DNA from: Variovorax sp. EL159
Lineage (GTDB): Bacteria; Pseudomonadota; Gammaproteobacteria; Burkholderiales; Burkholderiaceae_C
Assembly: GCF_900100965.1 (NCBI RefSeq)
Contig: NZ_FMUJ01000002.1
Span: 989,869 to 1,053,868, forward strand
DNA: 64,000 bases
Reading direction: 5' to 3'
Position 1 is the stretch's first letter. Each line of letters starts with the position of its first letter. Below the pieces are notes generated by a model. It saw nothing but the letters and a program-made list of their open reading frames with translations, was not told the origin of the DNA and ran no database searches. Both the position numbers and the translations under genes were made by a program. Below, in pieces: positions 42,804 to 51,186 of the stretch.

Positions 42804-43604
42804 TCAGACCGGCAGGTCGCCGGCGGCCTTGCCGAGCCACTTCTTCGACATGGCGTCCAGCGTGCCGTCCTTCTTGGCGGCGGCGATGATCTCGTTGACC
42901 TTGGTCTTCAACGCGGTTTCGCCCTTGGCGATGCCGACGAAGCAGGGGCTGTCTTTCAGCAGCAGCTTGAACTCGGCGCTCACCTTCGGGTTCTTGGCGA
43001 GCATGTCGCCGGCGACGGCCGCGCTGGTCGCAAGGGTTTGCGTCTGGCCGGCCACGAAGGCCGCGATGGTCGCGTTGTTGTCCTCGAAGCGGCGGTAGTC
43101 GACATTCGGCGGCGCCACCTTGTTCAGCTCCTGGTCTTCCATCGCGCCGCGCGTCACGGCGACGGTCTTGCCGGCCATCTCGGAGAAGTTGGTGAGCTTC
43201 ATGCTCTTGGCGGCGTACACAGCCTGGAAGAAGGGCGCGTAAGCCGAAGAAAAGTCGATCACCTTCTCGCGCTCGGGGTTCTTGCCGAGCGTGGAGATCA
43301 CGAGGTCGGCCTTGCGCGTCTGCAGGTACGGGATGCGGTTGGCGCTGGTCACGGGCACCAGCTCGACCTTCACGCCGAGCTTGGCGGCGATCAGCTCGGC
43401 CATTTCGACGTCGAGGCCCTGCGGCTTCATGTTCTTGTCGACCGAGCCGTAGGGCGGGTAGTCGGTCGGCACGGCGATCTTGATGGTCTTGGCCTTGAGC
43501 ACGTTGTCCAGGGCGTTCTGGGCCTGGGCGGCACCGGCGGCGGCCAGCATGGCGACGGACACCAGCGCGAGCGAGAGATGGCGTTTGGACGAAGAGAAGT
43601 TCAT
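42804..43604 (-). CDS. Polar amino acid ABC transporter substrate-binding protein
   Basis: This 266-residue periplasmic binding protein has a signal peptide (about 1-28, AAGAAQAQ). The SBP_bac_3 core begins IKIAVPTDYPPYGSVDKNMKPQGLDVEMAELIAAKLG and includes ADLVISTLGKNPEREKVIDFSSAY. D64 and the arginine in PEREK are the usual amino-acid clamp candidates. Its ATG overlaps the stop of the GntR gene by four bases, so regulator and transporter are made together. The ligand is probably a polar or acidic amino acid or related compound. Confidence 0.91.
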   Translation of the reverse strand: MNFSSSKRHLSLALVSVAMLAAAGAAQAQNALDNVLKAKTIKIAVPTDYPPYGSVDKNMKPQGLDVEMAELIAAKLGVKVELVPVTSANRIPYLQTRKADLVISTLGKNPEREKVIDFSSAYAPFFQAVYAAKSMKLTNFSEMAGKTVAVTRGAMEDQELNKVAPPNVDYRRFEDNNATIAAFVAGQTQTLATSAAVAGDMLAKNPKVSAEFKLLLKDSPCFVGIAKGETALKTKVNEIIAAAKKDGTLDAMSKKWLGKAAGDLPV

Positions 43605-44368
43605 AGCAGGGCTCCTAGGTAAGTCGAAGAATCTGGGGTGTCGTCGGGGGAGGGCGCGGCCGCCTTGTTGCGGCGCCTGGGTTTTGCGGTTGCCGTGTTC
43701 TGCAGCGGCGCCAGCGCATCGCGCAGCTGCGCGAGCGGATCGCTGGGCGCCTGCACCCGCAGCGCCGACTGCACCGTGCCGATGTGCTCGGCCATCAGCG
43801 CCTCGGCGGCGGCGTGGTCGCCGCGCTCCAGCGCCGCGACGATCTGCACGTGGTCTTCGCACGACTGCACCGCGTCGTGCGTGGATTGGTAAAGCATGGC
43901 GATCAGCGTGGTGCGCGCGGTGAAGTCGCGCAGCGTGTCGGCCAGCAGCGTGTTGCCCAGGCACTCGGCCAGGCACACGTGGAAGTCGCCCAGCAGAAAG
44001 CTGCGGTTGCCGACGTCGCTTTCTTTCAGTGCGGCCTTTTCACGCTGCAGGTGCGCCTTCAATTGGCGCAGGGCGGCCTTGTCGATGCGGCCGGTGCTGC
44101 GGATGAGGCCCAGCTCGATCACGCGGCGCGCCTCGAAGGCTTCGCGCGCCTCGTCCTGCGAGGGCTCGATCACGAACCAGCCGCGCCGCGCGCTCACCGT
44201 GACGATGCCGCGCGCCGCCAGCCGGGTGAGGGCCTCGCGCACGATGGTGCGGCTGCAGTCGAACAGCATGGCCAGTTGCTGCTCGCCCAGGCGCGAACCC
44301 GGTGCGAGCTTCTGCGCCATCACCGCTTCGACGATGCGCGCACTGATTTCGGATGCGGATGTAGACAT
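43601..44368 (-). CDS. GntR-family (FCD) transcriptional regulator
   Basis: This 255-residue regulator has a winged helix at about 1-70 (LGEQQLAMLFDCSRTIVREALTRLAARGIV) and an FCD ligand domain with metal-site candidates in FLLGDFHVCLAECLGN and HDAVQSCEDHVQIVAALERGDH. It ends in a basic, disordered tail (KPRRRNKAAAP). The gene is first in the amino acid ABC operon and overlaps the next gene by four bases. A 10-bp inverted repeat lies just before its start, so autoregulation is likely. The ATG at 44368 gives the normal start; an upstream ATG at 44398 falls inside the operator. Confidence 0.89.
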   Translation of the reverse strand: MSTSASEISARIVEAVMAQKLAPGSRLGEQQLAMLFDCSRTIVREALTRLAARGIVTVSARRGWFVIEPSQDEAREAFEARRVIELGLIRSTGRIDKAALRQLKAHLQREKAALKESDVGNRSFLLGDFHVCLAECLGNTLLADTLRDFTARTTLIAMLYQSTHDAVQSCEDHVQIVAALERGDHAAAEALMAEHIGTVQSALRVQAPSDPLAQLRDALAPLQNTATAKPRRRNKAAAPSPDDTPDSSTYLGALL

Positions 44369-44373
44369 TCGCC

Positions 44374-44408
44374 TGCATACCAGCAGCTTCTGTGCCAACT
44401 GGTATGCA
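44374..44408. promoter_or_regulatory. Inverted-repeat operator upstream of the gntR-amino acid ABC operon
   Basis: TGCATACCAG (44374-44383) and CTGGTATGCA (44399-44408) form a perfect 10-bp inverted repeat with a 15-bp spacer. It ends 6 bp before the regulator start codon. The GGTAT/ATACC half-sites are of the kind bound by GntR/FCD dimers, with the two arms about two helix turns apart. This supports self-repression. Confidence 0.72.
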
Positions 44409-44520
44409 AGATCTGTGCACCGAAATGGATCGGTGCCGTGCGGCGCGTGCCTTGGGGCGGGACGCGATGCGCCCCGTCAGTGCGCCATCCGCCCGCCCTT
44501 TTTTCTCTTCGGAGGCGCGA

Positions 44521-44961
44521 TCAACTGGCCAGCGTGGCCTTCAGCGTGATCTCGGGCACGCTCGCGAGCGCCTTCGACAGCGGACAGCCGGCCTTGGCGG
44601 CGGCCGCGATTTCCTGGAACTTCGCTTCGTCGAGGTTGGGCACGGCCGCGTCCAGTTCGAGCTGGATGCGGTCGATCTTGAAACCGGCGCCGTCCTTGGC
44701 CAACCGCACGGCGGCCTTGGTGTCGATGCGTGTCGCGGTCAGGCCCGCCGCTTCCAGCGCGAAGGCAAAGGCCATCGTCAGGCAGGCCGCATGGGCCGCG
44801 CCGACGATCTCCTCGGGGTTGGTGCCGCGCTTGTCGTCCTCGAAGCGGCTCGCGAAGCCATAGGGGTAGTCCTTCAAGGCGCCAGTCTCGGTGCTGATCT
44901 GGCCCTTGCCGGTCTTGCCGGCGCCTTCCCAGTGAACGCTTGCGTGCTTGTCTGCTGCCAT
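44521..44961 (-). CDS. OsmC-family organic hydroperoxide reductase
   Basis: This 146-residue protein has the peroxidatic and resolving cysteines C60 (GAAHAACLTMAFAFAL) and C126 (AAKAGCPLSK), with R39 and E51 as the conserved active-site partners. It reduces organic hydroperoxides using a dithiol cofactor. The AAGGAA ribosome site precedes the ATG. The preceding leader on the minus strand contains short GGGTGGAT repeats. It stands alone between the operon and the acyl-CoA ligase gene. Confidence 0.9.
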   Translation of the reverse strand: MAADKHASVHWEGAGKTGKGQISTETGALKDYPYGFASRFEDDKRGTNPEEIVGAAHAACLTMAFAFALEAAGLTATRIDTKAAVRLAKDGAGFKIDRIQLELDAAVPNLDEAKFQEIAAAAKAGCPLSKALASVPEITLKATLAS

Positions 44962-45221
44962 GGTGGGTTCCTTCGGTGGTTGGGTGGATGGGTGGATGGG
45001 GTCGTGAAAGAGAGCGTCAGGTATCGCGCGGAAAACCGGCCGTGTCTGTAGTCGCACGGCGCATCCGCCATCTGCGGCGAGTGTGAGAAGAAAGGGCGTC
45101 GCCAATGTGACGCACCGGGGGCTTCCCCGATGGGAGGCGTGGCCGGGGCGGCTTAGGCTGGTGCGTCTTTCTTCGCCTTCCTCCCGTTCTTTTTTCTTCT
45201 CCCTTCCCCGCCGTTTTCACC

Positions 45222-46922
45222 ATGCAACAACGCCCGCACTACAAGTTCTGGCCCAAACGCCTGCCGCATTCGATCACCGTGCCCGCCACCTCGATGTGGC
45301 ACAACCTGGCCACCTCGGCCGCGCGCTACCCGGACAAGCCCGCGCTGGTGTTCTTCGGCCGTGTGGTGAGCTACCGCGATTTCGCCGCCCAGGCCGAGCG
45401 GCTGGCCGGCGCGCTGCATGCGCTGGGCGTGAAGCGCGGCGACCGCGTGATCCTGGACATGCAGAACTGCCCGCAACTGGTGATCGCGCATTTCGCGATC
45501 CTGCGGGCCAATGCGGTGGTGGTGCCGGTCAACCCCATGAACCGGGCCGAAGAGCTCAAGCACTACATCACCGACCCCGACGCCAAGGTGGCCTTCATCA
45601 CGGGCGACCTGGCCGGCGAACTGGCCAAGGCCAGCAATGCCCTGCCGCCCGAGCAGCGGCTGGCCCACATGATCGTGACCCAGTTCACCGACGCCTTCGA
45701 CGCCGACGCCTCGGGCGACGATGCCCCGGCGCCCGCCTGGAAGGACTGGCTCGCCACCCGCCATCCGCTGCCCGCGCTGGACGGCGGCAAGGTCATCGCC
45801 TGGACCGATGCGCTGGAAGCCGGCCACCCGCCGCCCGAGCACGTGGTGGGCGCCAACGACATGGCGCTGCTGCCCTACACCAGCGGCACCACCGGCTTGC
45901 CCAAGGGCTGCGTCCATCACCATTCGAGCCTGATGCACAACGCCGTTGCCGGCCAGATGTGGGGCGGCTCGACCTCGGAGGCGGTGGTGCTGGCCGTGGT
46001 GCCCATGTTCCACATCACCGGCGTGGTGAGCATGATGCACACGGCCATCCTGGCGGCGGCGACGCTGATCATCATGCCGCGCTGGGACCGCGACGTGGCC
46101 GGCCGGCTCATCTCGCGCTGGAAGGTCACGGCGTGGACCAACATCCCGACCATGGTCATCGACCTGATGGCCAGCCCGAACTTCGCAAGCTACGACCTGT
46201 CGAGCATGAACTACATCGGCGGCGGCGGCGCCGCGATGCCGCAGGCCGTGGCGCAGCGCCTGCTGGAGCAGTACGGCCTGAAGTACCAGGAGGGCTACGG
46301 CCTGACCGAGACCGCCGCGCCCTCGCACACCAATCCGTCGGACAACCCCAAGCAGCAGTGCCTGGGCATTCCGTTCATGAGCACCGACGCGCGCGTGGTC
46401 GACCCCGACACGCTGAAGGAAATGCCCATCGGCGAATCGGGCGAAATCATCATCCACGGCCCCGAGGTGTTCCAGGGCTACTGGAAGCGCCCCGACGCCA
46501 CGGCCGCCGCCTTCGTCGAGTTCGAGGGCAAGCGCTTCTTCCGTTCGGGCGACATGGGCCGCATGGACGAGGACGGCTACTTCTTCATGACCGACCGCCT
46601 CAAGCGGATGATCAACGCCAGCGGCTTCAAGGTCTGGCCGGCCGAGGTCGAGCTGCTGATGTTCCGCCACCCCGCGATCCAGGAGGCCTGCGTCATCTCG
46701 ACCAAGGACGACTACCGCGGCGAATCGGTCAAGGCCGTGGTAGTGCTGCGCCCCACGCACAAGGACACCACCGAGCAGCAGATCATCGACTGGTGCCGCG
46801 AGAACATGGCGGTCTACAAGATCCCGCGCAAGGTGCAGTTTGTGGATGCGTTGCCCAAGAGCGGCAGCGGCAAGGTGATGTGGCGGCTGCTGCAGGAAGA
46901 CGAGAACGGGGCGAAGAAGTAA
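45222..46922 (+). CDS. Long-chain fatty acid-CoA ligase (AMP-binding)
   Basis: This 566-residue ANL-superfamily ligase activates a carboxylic acid to an acyl-adenylate and then to the CoA ester. The P-loop PYTSGTTGLPKG lies near residue 219, with YQEGYGLTETAAPSHTNP, the A8 hinge region FFRSGDMGRMDEDGYFFMTDRLKRMIN and the C-terminal lysine region LPKSGSGKVMWR. It belongs to the medium/long-chain branch. The 260-bp space before it holds no recognised element beyond G-rich short repeats, and the ribosome site is weak. The exact fatty acid is unknown. Confidence 0.9.
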   Translation: MQQRPHYKFWPKRLPHSITVPATSMWHNLATSAARYPDKPALVFFGRVVSYRDFAAQAERLAGALHALGVKRGDRVILDMQNCPQLVIAHFAILRANAVVVPVNPMNRAEELKHYITDPDAKVAFITGDLAGELAKASNALPPEQRLAHMIVTQFTDAFDADASGDDAPAPAWKDWLATRHPLPALDGGKVIAWTDALEAGHPPPEHVVGANDMALLPYTSGTTGLPKGCVHHHSSLMHNAVAGQMWGGSTSEAVVLAVVPMFHITGVVSMMHTAILAAATLIIMPRWDRDVAGRLISRWKVTAWTNIPTMVIDLMASPNFASYDLSSMNYIGGGGAAMPQAVAQRLLEQYGLKYQEGYGLTETAAPSHTNPSDNPKQQCLGIPFMSTDARVVDPDTLKEMPIGESGEIIIHGPEVFQGYWKRPDATAAAFVEFEGKRFFRSGDMGRMDEDGYFFMTDRLKRMINASGFKVWPAEVELLMFRHPAIQEACVISTKDDYRGESVKAVVVLRPTHKDTTEQQIIDWCRENMAVYKIPRKVQFVDALPKSGSGKVMWRLLQEDENGAKK

Positions 46923-46955
46923 GCAGAGCAGGCCCGCCAAGCCTGCCTGCGGAAG

Positions 46956-47453
46956 CTACCGGGCGCTGGGGCTCTGCTTGCGCCCCAGCGACTTCAGCAG
47001 CGCCTGCGCTTCTTTCCTGCCATTCGGCGTGATCGAGGGCGATGCCGCCGCCTTGCCCAGGTAGTGAACGACCTTGTGGTCGTTCCGGTTCGCTCCCTCC
47101 CACAGAAAGAGCCGCCCCAGCTCCAGCGCCGCGTCGCCGTCGCCTTGCGCATAGGCGCGCTCGAACCAGAACCGGGCCCAGCGGAAGTTGCCTTCGTCGC
47201 GGTAGCAGATGGCGAGGTTGGCGCACCCTGCCGCGTCGCCCGCCTTGGCGGCCTTGCGGTACCAGTCGCGTGCGGCCGCGGCGTTTTTCTTCACGCCGAT
47301 GCCGTGGTCGAGGAAGTAGCCGACGCTGTTCAGCGCGTGGATCTCGCCCGCCGCCGCGGCCTTGAGGAACAGCGAGAGCGCCTTCTTGTGCGCGCCGGCA
47401 TCCCATGCGTCGTTCGCCGCGAGGAACCAGTCGTCCTGGGTGGGTTCTTGCAT
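46956..47453 (-). CDS. Sel1/tetratricopeptide-like repeat protein
   Basis: This 165-residue helical protein has four to five Sel1-like repeats: AWDAGAHKKALSLFLKAAAAG, then ALNSVGYFLDHGIGV, AAARDWYRKAAKAGDAAGCAN and ARFWFERAYAQGDGDAALE, the last in full. Such repeats form superhelical scaffolds for protein contacts. There is no signal peptide. A good GGAGAG site precedes the ATG. The partner is unknown. Confidence 0.85.
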   Translation of the reverse strand: MQEPTQDDWFLAANDAWDAGAHKKALSLFLKAAAAGEIHALNSVGYFLDHGIGVKKNAAAARDWYRKAAKAGDAAGCANLAICYRDEGNFRWARFWFERAYAQGDGDAALELGRLFLWEGANRNDHKVVHYLGKAAASPSITPNGRKEAQALLKSLGRKQSPSAR

Positions 47454-47575
47454 GGTGCGTGCTCTCCTTCGAAGCGCTGCTCAAAAGAAAAAGTCTGTGT
47501 ACCGATTCGTTCCGGCGAACGGATCACTTAGCCTCGATCGGTTTCGCCATTCTGCCTACCTCCCGTTTCTTCTTC

Positions 47576-48100
47576 ATGTTCCTGCGCGCGCTGCTGCTTT
47601 CCGGCCTTCTTGCCTTTTCTCCTCTCCTGACCCACGCGGCCCCCCGAACCTGCCTTGTCGTCGGCATCAGCGACGGCGACACGCTCACCGCGCGCTGCGG
47701 CCGCATCGGCGCCTACGAGCGCGTGAGGGTGCGCATCGCGGCCATCGACGCGCCCGAGAAGGCGCAGCCCTACGGCCAGCGCAGCAAGCAGGCGCTGAGC
47801 GACCTCTGCTTTCGCGAGCAGGCGCTGATCACCGAGATCGACACCGACCGCTATGGCCGTACCGTGGCCGACGTGAGCTGCAACGGCGAAGACGTCGGCA
47901 GCCGCATGGTGTCGCAAGGCTGGGCCTGGGTCTACGACTACAACCGGCTGGCCACCAAGCGCGGTGGCGGTCTGTTCAAGCTGCAGGACGGCGCACGGGC
48001 CAAGCGCCTGGGCCTGTGGGCCGACGCCAGGCCGACCCCGCCGTGGGATTGGCGAAAGCGCCAGCGGGCGCAGCAACCGCACTGGGGCGGTTTTTTCTGA
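47576..48100 (+). CDS. Thermonuclease-family (SNase) exported protein
   Basis: This 174-residue secreted nuclease has a signal peptide at 1-22 (LTHAAP) and the SNase fold. Calcium and catalytic residues include D33 in VGISDGDTLTA, R53 and E61 in VRIAAIDAPEKAQPYG, and the arginine in TDRYGRTVADV. It would degrade nucleic acids outside the cytoplasm. The tail WDWRKRQRAQQPHWGGFF is basic and tryptophan-rich. The ATG at 47576 fits the signal peptide. Confidence 0.87.
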   Translation: MFLRALLLSGLLAFSPLLTHAAPRTCLVVGISDGDTLTARCGRIGAYERVRVRIAAIDAPEKAQPYGQRSKQALSDLCFREQALITEIDTDRYGRTVADVSCNGEDVGSRMVSQGWAWVYDYNRLATKRGGGLFKLQDGARAKRLGLWADARPTPPWDWRKRQRAQQPHWGGFF

Positions 48101-48148
48101 GCGACCTTGGCGAGGTAGGGCGCGCGTGCACCGCTTCGCGCGGTGCCC

Positions 48149-48400
48149 TCAGCAACTGCGCGAGTACCAGCAGCGCACCTCGGGCATGAACAGGCCCAGG
48201 GCGAAGCTGATCGCGCAGAAGACCAGCATGATCAGCGCCGCCATGCGCAAACCTTCGGCGTTCCATCGCGGCGCGAAGGTGCTGACGATGAAGCCCGAGA
48301 GAAAGGTACCTTCAAGCCAGGCCGCGCCGCCCCAGCGCAGTATCCAGAGCCAGAGCGTGGCGTCGAGTGCGTGGAAGACGGTCCACCAGAACAGCGACAT
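48149..48400 (-). CDS. Small integral membrane protein, function unknown
   Basis: This 83-residue protein has a Trp-rich first helix (WWTVFHALDATLWLWILRW) and a second helix near 55-72 (ALIMLVFCAISFALGLF), and ends in VRCWYSRSC. It follows the NADH dehydrogenase gene by 6 bp on the same strand, so it is probably made with it. I recognise no family. Confidence 0.72.
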   Translation of the reverse strand: MSLFWWTVFHALDATLWLWILRWGGAAWLEGTFLSGFIVSTFAPRWNAEGLRMAALIMLVFCAISFALGLFMPEVRCWYSRSC

Positions 48401-48406
48401 GGCCGG

Positions 48407-49753
48407 TCAGGATTCGCCCTTGCCTTGAACATCCGCCACCACGCGCGCATTGCGCTGGAAGCTCCAGTAGGCGCCGGCCCAGTCCATCATCACGACGATG
48501 CGGTTGCGAAAGCCGATCAGGAAGTACGCGTGCGCGAACAGCCAGAACAGCCACGCGAGCCGGCCGCTGAAACGCAGCGGGCCGAAGGGCGTGCCCAGGT
48601 CCACCACCGCCGAATTGCGGCCGATGGTGGCAAGGTTGCCGTAGTCCGCATAGCGGAACGGCACGGTCGGCTGGCCCGCGATGCGGCGCAGGATGTTCGC
48701 GGCCGCGGCGCGGCCCATCTGCTTGGCACCGGGTGACACGCCGGGCACCGGCTTCGGCGGCTTGCCGGGCGCGTGGCTCATGGCGGCGGCCAGGTCGCCC
48801 ACCACGCTGATGTCGGGATGGCCCGCCAGGCTCAGGTCGGGCTCGACCTTGATGCGGCCCGCGCGGTCGCATTCGACACCGGTGGCACTGCCGAGCATGC
48901 GTCCCAGCGGCGAGGCCGCGACGCCGGCCGCCCAGACCACGCAGCTGCTATCGATTCGGTAGCTCGTGACGGCCGTGCCGTCTGCGCCGCCACCGGTCTG
49001 CACTTCGAGCCCGGTGGCATCGATGGCGGTGACGCGCGCGTTCAGCCGCACTTCGACGCCCAGCTTCTCGAGCTGCTCCAGCGCCTTCTGGCTCAGCGAT
49101 TCGGGCATGGCCTGCAGCACGCGCGGGCCGCCTTCGATCAGCAGCACCTGCGCGCTCGACGGATCGATGTGGCGGAACTCGCCCGAGAGCGTGTGCTTGG
49201 CGATCTCGGCCAGCGTGCCGGCCATCTCGACGCCCGTGGGGCCCGCGCCGATCACCACGAAAGTGAGCAGGGCGCGGCGGTGTTCGAGGTCGGCGGTGAT
49301 CTCGGCGGTCTCGAACGACAGCAGCACGCGGCGGCGGATCTCGAAGGCATCGGCCAGCGTCTTCAGGCCGGGCGCAACGGGCGCCCATTCGTCGTGCCCG
49401 AAGTAGCTGTGCGTGGCGCCGGCGGCCACGATGAGGTGGTCGTACGGCACCTGGTCGCCGTTGCCCAGTTGCACCGAGCGCGCGGCCGGGTCGATGGCGC
49501 TCACTTCGCCCAACAGCGTGGTGATGCGCGGCTGCTTGCGGAACAGCGAACGCACCGGCGCCGCGATTGACGGCGCGGCGAGCCCGGCGGTCGCCACCTG
49601 ATAGAGCAGGGGCTGGAACAGATGGTGATTGGTCTTGTCGATCACCGTGACATCGACGTCGGCGCCCTGCAGCTTGCGCGCCGCTTCGAGTCCACCGAAT
49701 CCGCAGCCGACGATGACGACGCGGGGCCTGTCCGAAGGGTTGGTCGTTTGCAT
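48407..49753 (-). CDS. Type II NADH dehydrogenase-like FAD/NAD oxidoreductase
   Basis: This 448-residue flavoenzyme passes electrons from NADH to quinone without pumping protons. Two dinucleotide motifs are visible: VVIVGCGFGGLEAARKL near the start and FVVIGAGPTGVEMAGTL in the middle, along with HHLFQPLLYQVATAGL and VVGDLAAA near the FAD end. The C-terminal LAWLFWLFAHAYFLIGFRNRIVVMMDWAGAYWS is amphipathic and hydrophobic, as needed for membrane association of NDH-2. The ATG at 49753 is preferred over an extension that lacks the family N-terminus. Confidence 0.9.
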   Translation of the reverse strand: MQTTNPSDRPRVVIVGCGFGGLEAARKLQGADVDVTVIDKTNHHLFQPLLYQVATAGLAAPSIAAPVRSLFRKQPRITTLLGEVSAIDPAARSVQLGNGDQVPYDHLIVAAGATHSYFGHDEWAPVAPGLKTLADAFEIRRRVLLSFETAEITADLEHRRALLTFVVIGAGPTGVEMAGTLAEIAKHTLSGEFRHIDPSSAQVLLIEGGPRVLQAMPESLSQKALEQLEKLGVEVRLNARVTAIDATGLEVQTGGGADGTAVTSYRIDSSCVVWAAGVAASPLGRMLGSATGVECDRAGRIKVEPDLSLAGHPDISVVGDLAAAMSHAPGKPPKPVPGVSPGAKQMGRAAAANILRRIAGQPTVPFRYADYGNLATIGRNSAVVDLGTPFGPLRFSGRLAWLFWLFAHAYFLIGFRNRIVVMMDWAGAYWSFQRNARVVADVQGKGES

Positions 49754-49909
49754 TCGACGGATGATACGCAGGCGTTTTGCACGCCCCGGAATCTTGTGCC
49801 ACAGTGGCTGCCCCGTCGAATTCGCGGCTGCGGGCCCGCGGCGTTTTGTCCTACGCACCGCCGCAACCCGAATGGGCTAAAACTTGCGGCTGACCTCACT
49901 GGAGACCCC

Positions 49910-51184
49910 ATGACGCTTTCCCGGCCGATCACACAAGCGGCGGGCGCACTGCGCGACAAGTTTCGTGAGGTGCGCGCCATGAGCCTGGCGCTTGCCGCGC
50001 CGCTCTCCGCTGAAGACCAGTGCATCCAGTCGATGCCCGACGCGAGCCCGACCAAGTGGCACCTGGCGCACACCACGTGGTTCTTCGAGACCGTGCTGCT
50101 GCAGCCGCATGCGGCGGGTTACCAGGCTTTCGATCCGCGATTCCATTACCTCTTCAACTCGTACTACGAGGCGCTGGGGCCGCGCCATCCGCGGCCGCAT
50201 CGCGGGCTGCTGACGCGGCCTTCGGTGGACGAGGTGCATGCGTACCGCCGGCATGTGGATGAAGCGGTGGTCGCGCTGCTCGAAGAAGAGAGCGGGCTGG
50301 ACTGGAGTGCGATCGAGCCCATCGTCACGCTCGGGCTCAACCATGAGCAGCAGCACCAGGAGCTGCTGCTCACCGACATCCTGCATGCGCTGTCGTGCAA
50401 CCCCCTGCTGCCGGCCTACAAGCCCGCGAGCGGGCCCGCATTGCGGTTGGCCGCCGTGCCGCCCGCGGTGCGCTGGCTCTCGCGGCCGGGTGGCGTGGTC
50501 GAAGTGGGGCATGCGGGTTCCGATTTTTCTTTCGACAACGAAACACCGCGCCACCAGGCGCTGGTGCAGCCCTATGCCATCGCCGACCGCCTCGTGAACT
50601 GTGGCGACTACGCGCAGTTCATCGCCGATGGCGGGTACCAGCGGGCCGAACTGTGGCTGTCCGATGGCTGGGCTGCGGTGCAGGCGCATGGGTGGCGCCA
50701 TCCGGCGTACTGGCTGGCGCCCGACGATCCGCGCCTGGGCCTTGGGCTGCAGCAGCAACCGTCGCAGCAAGGGGCTGCTGTGGCCGGCTGGCATGTGTTC
50801 GGTCTGCACGGCGTGCGCCCGATGGAAGCCGACGCACCGGTGGCGCAACTCAGCTTCTACGAGGCGGCCGCGTACGCCGAGTGGGCCGGTGCGCGCCTGC
50901 CGACCGAGTTCGAATGGGAAGCCGCATGCGATGCGCCCGGCATTTCGCAGATGACCGGCCATGTCTGGCAGTGGACGCGTTCGTCCTATGACCCGTACCC
51001 CGGCTTTCGACCGATGCCCGGCATCGCGGCCGAATACAACGGCAAGTTCATGGTGGGGCAACTGGTGCTGCGCGGTGGCAGCGTGGCCACGCCGGCCGGG
51101 CACGCGCGGCCCAGCTATCGCAACTTCTTTCCGCCGGCGGCGCGCTGGCAGTTCTCGGGGCTGCGGCTCGCGAAAGACCTTTGA
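49910..51184 (+). CDS. egtB: Ergothioneine biosynthesis sulfoxide synthase EgtB
   Basis: This 424-residue non-haem iron enzyme joins hercynine to a thiol donor with oxygen. The N-terminal DinB-like domain supplies iron ligands H51 in KWHLAHTTWFFE and H144 and H148 in LNHEQQHQELLL. The C-terminal FGE-sulfatase domain includes RLPTEFEWEAACDAPG, MTGHVWQWTRS and VLRGGSVATPAGHARPSYRNFFPP. The ATG at 49910 follows GGAG. It is directly followed by egtD. The cysteine- or glutamylcysteine-donor preference is not resolved here. No egtA, egtC or egtE is nearby, so the pathway is a two-gene core. Confidence 0.94.
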   Translation: MTLSRPITQAAGALRDKFREVRAMSLALAAPLSAEDQCIQSMPDASPTKWHLAHTTWFFETVLLQPHAAGYQAFDPRFHYLFNSYYEALGPRHPRPHRGLLTRPSVDEVHAYRRHVDEAVVALLEEESGLDWSAIEPIVTLGLNHEQQHQELLLTDILHALSCNPLLPAYKPASGPALRLAAVPPAVRWLSRPGGVVEVGHAGSDFSFDNETPRHQALVQPYAIADRLVNCGDYAQFIADGGYQRAELWLSDGWAAVQAHGWRHPAYWLAPDDPRLGLGLQQQPSQQGAAVAGWHVFGLHGVRPMEADAPVAQLSFYEAAAYAEWAGARLPTEFEWEAACDAPGISQMTGHVWQWTRSSYDPYPGFRPMPGIAAEYNGKFMVGQLVLRGGSVATPAGHARPSYRNFFPPAARWQFSGLRLAKDL

Positions 51185-51186
51185 TC

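Noticed and set aside
44420-44520. Plus-strand terminator after a missing gene near 44456-44515
   Set aside because: GGGCGGG and CCCGCCC could pair across a long loop before a T-run, but no plus-strand gene precedes it and the loop is about 40 bases.
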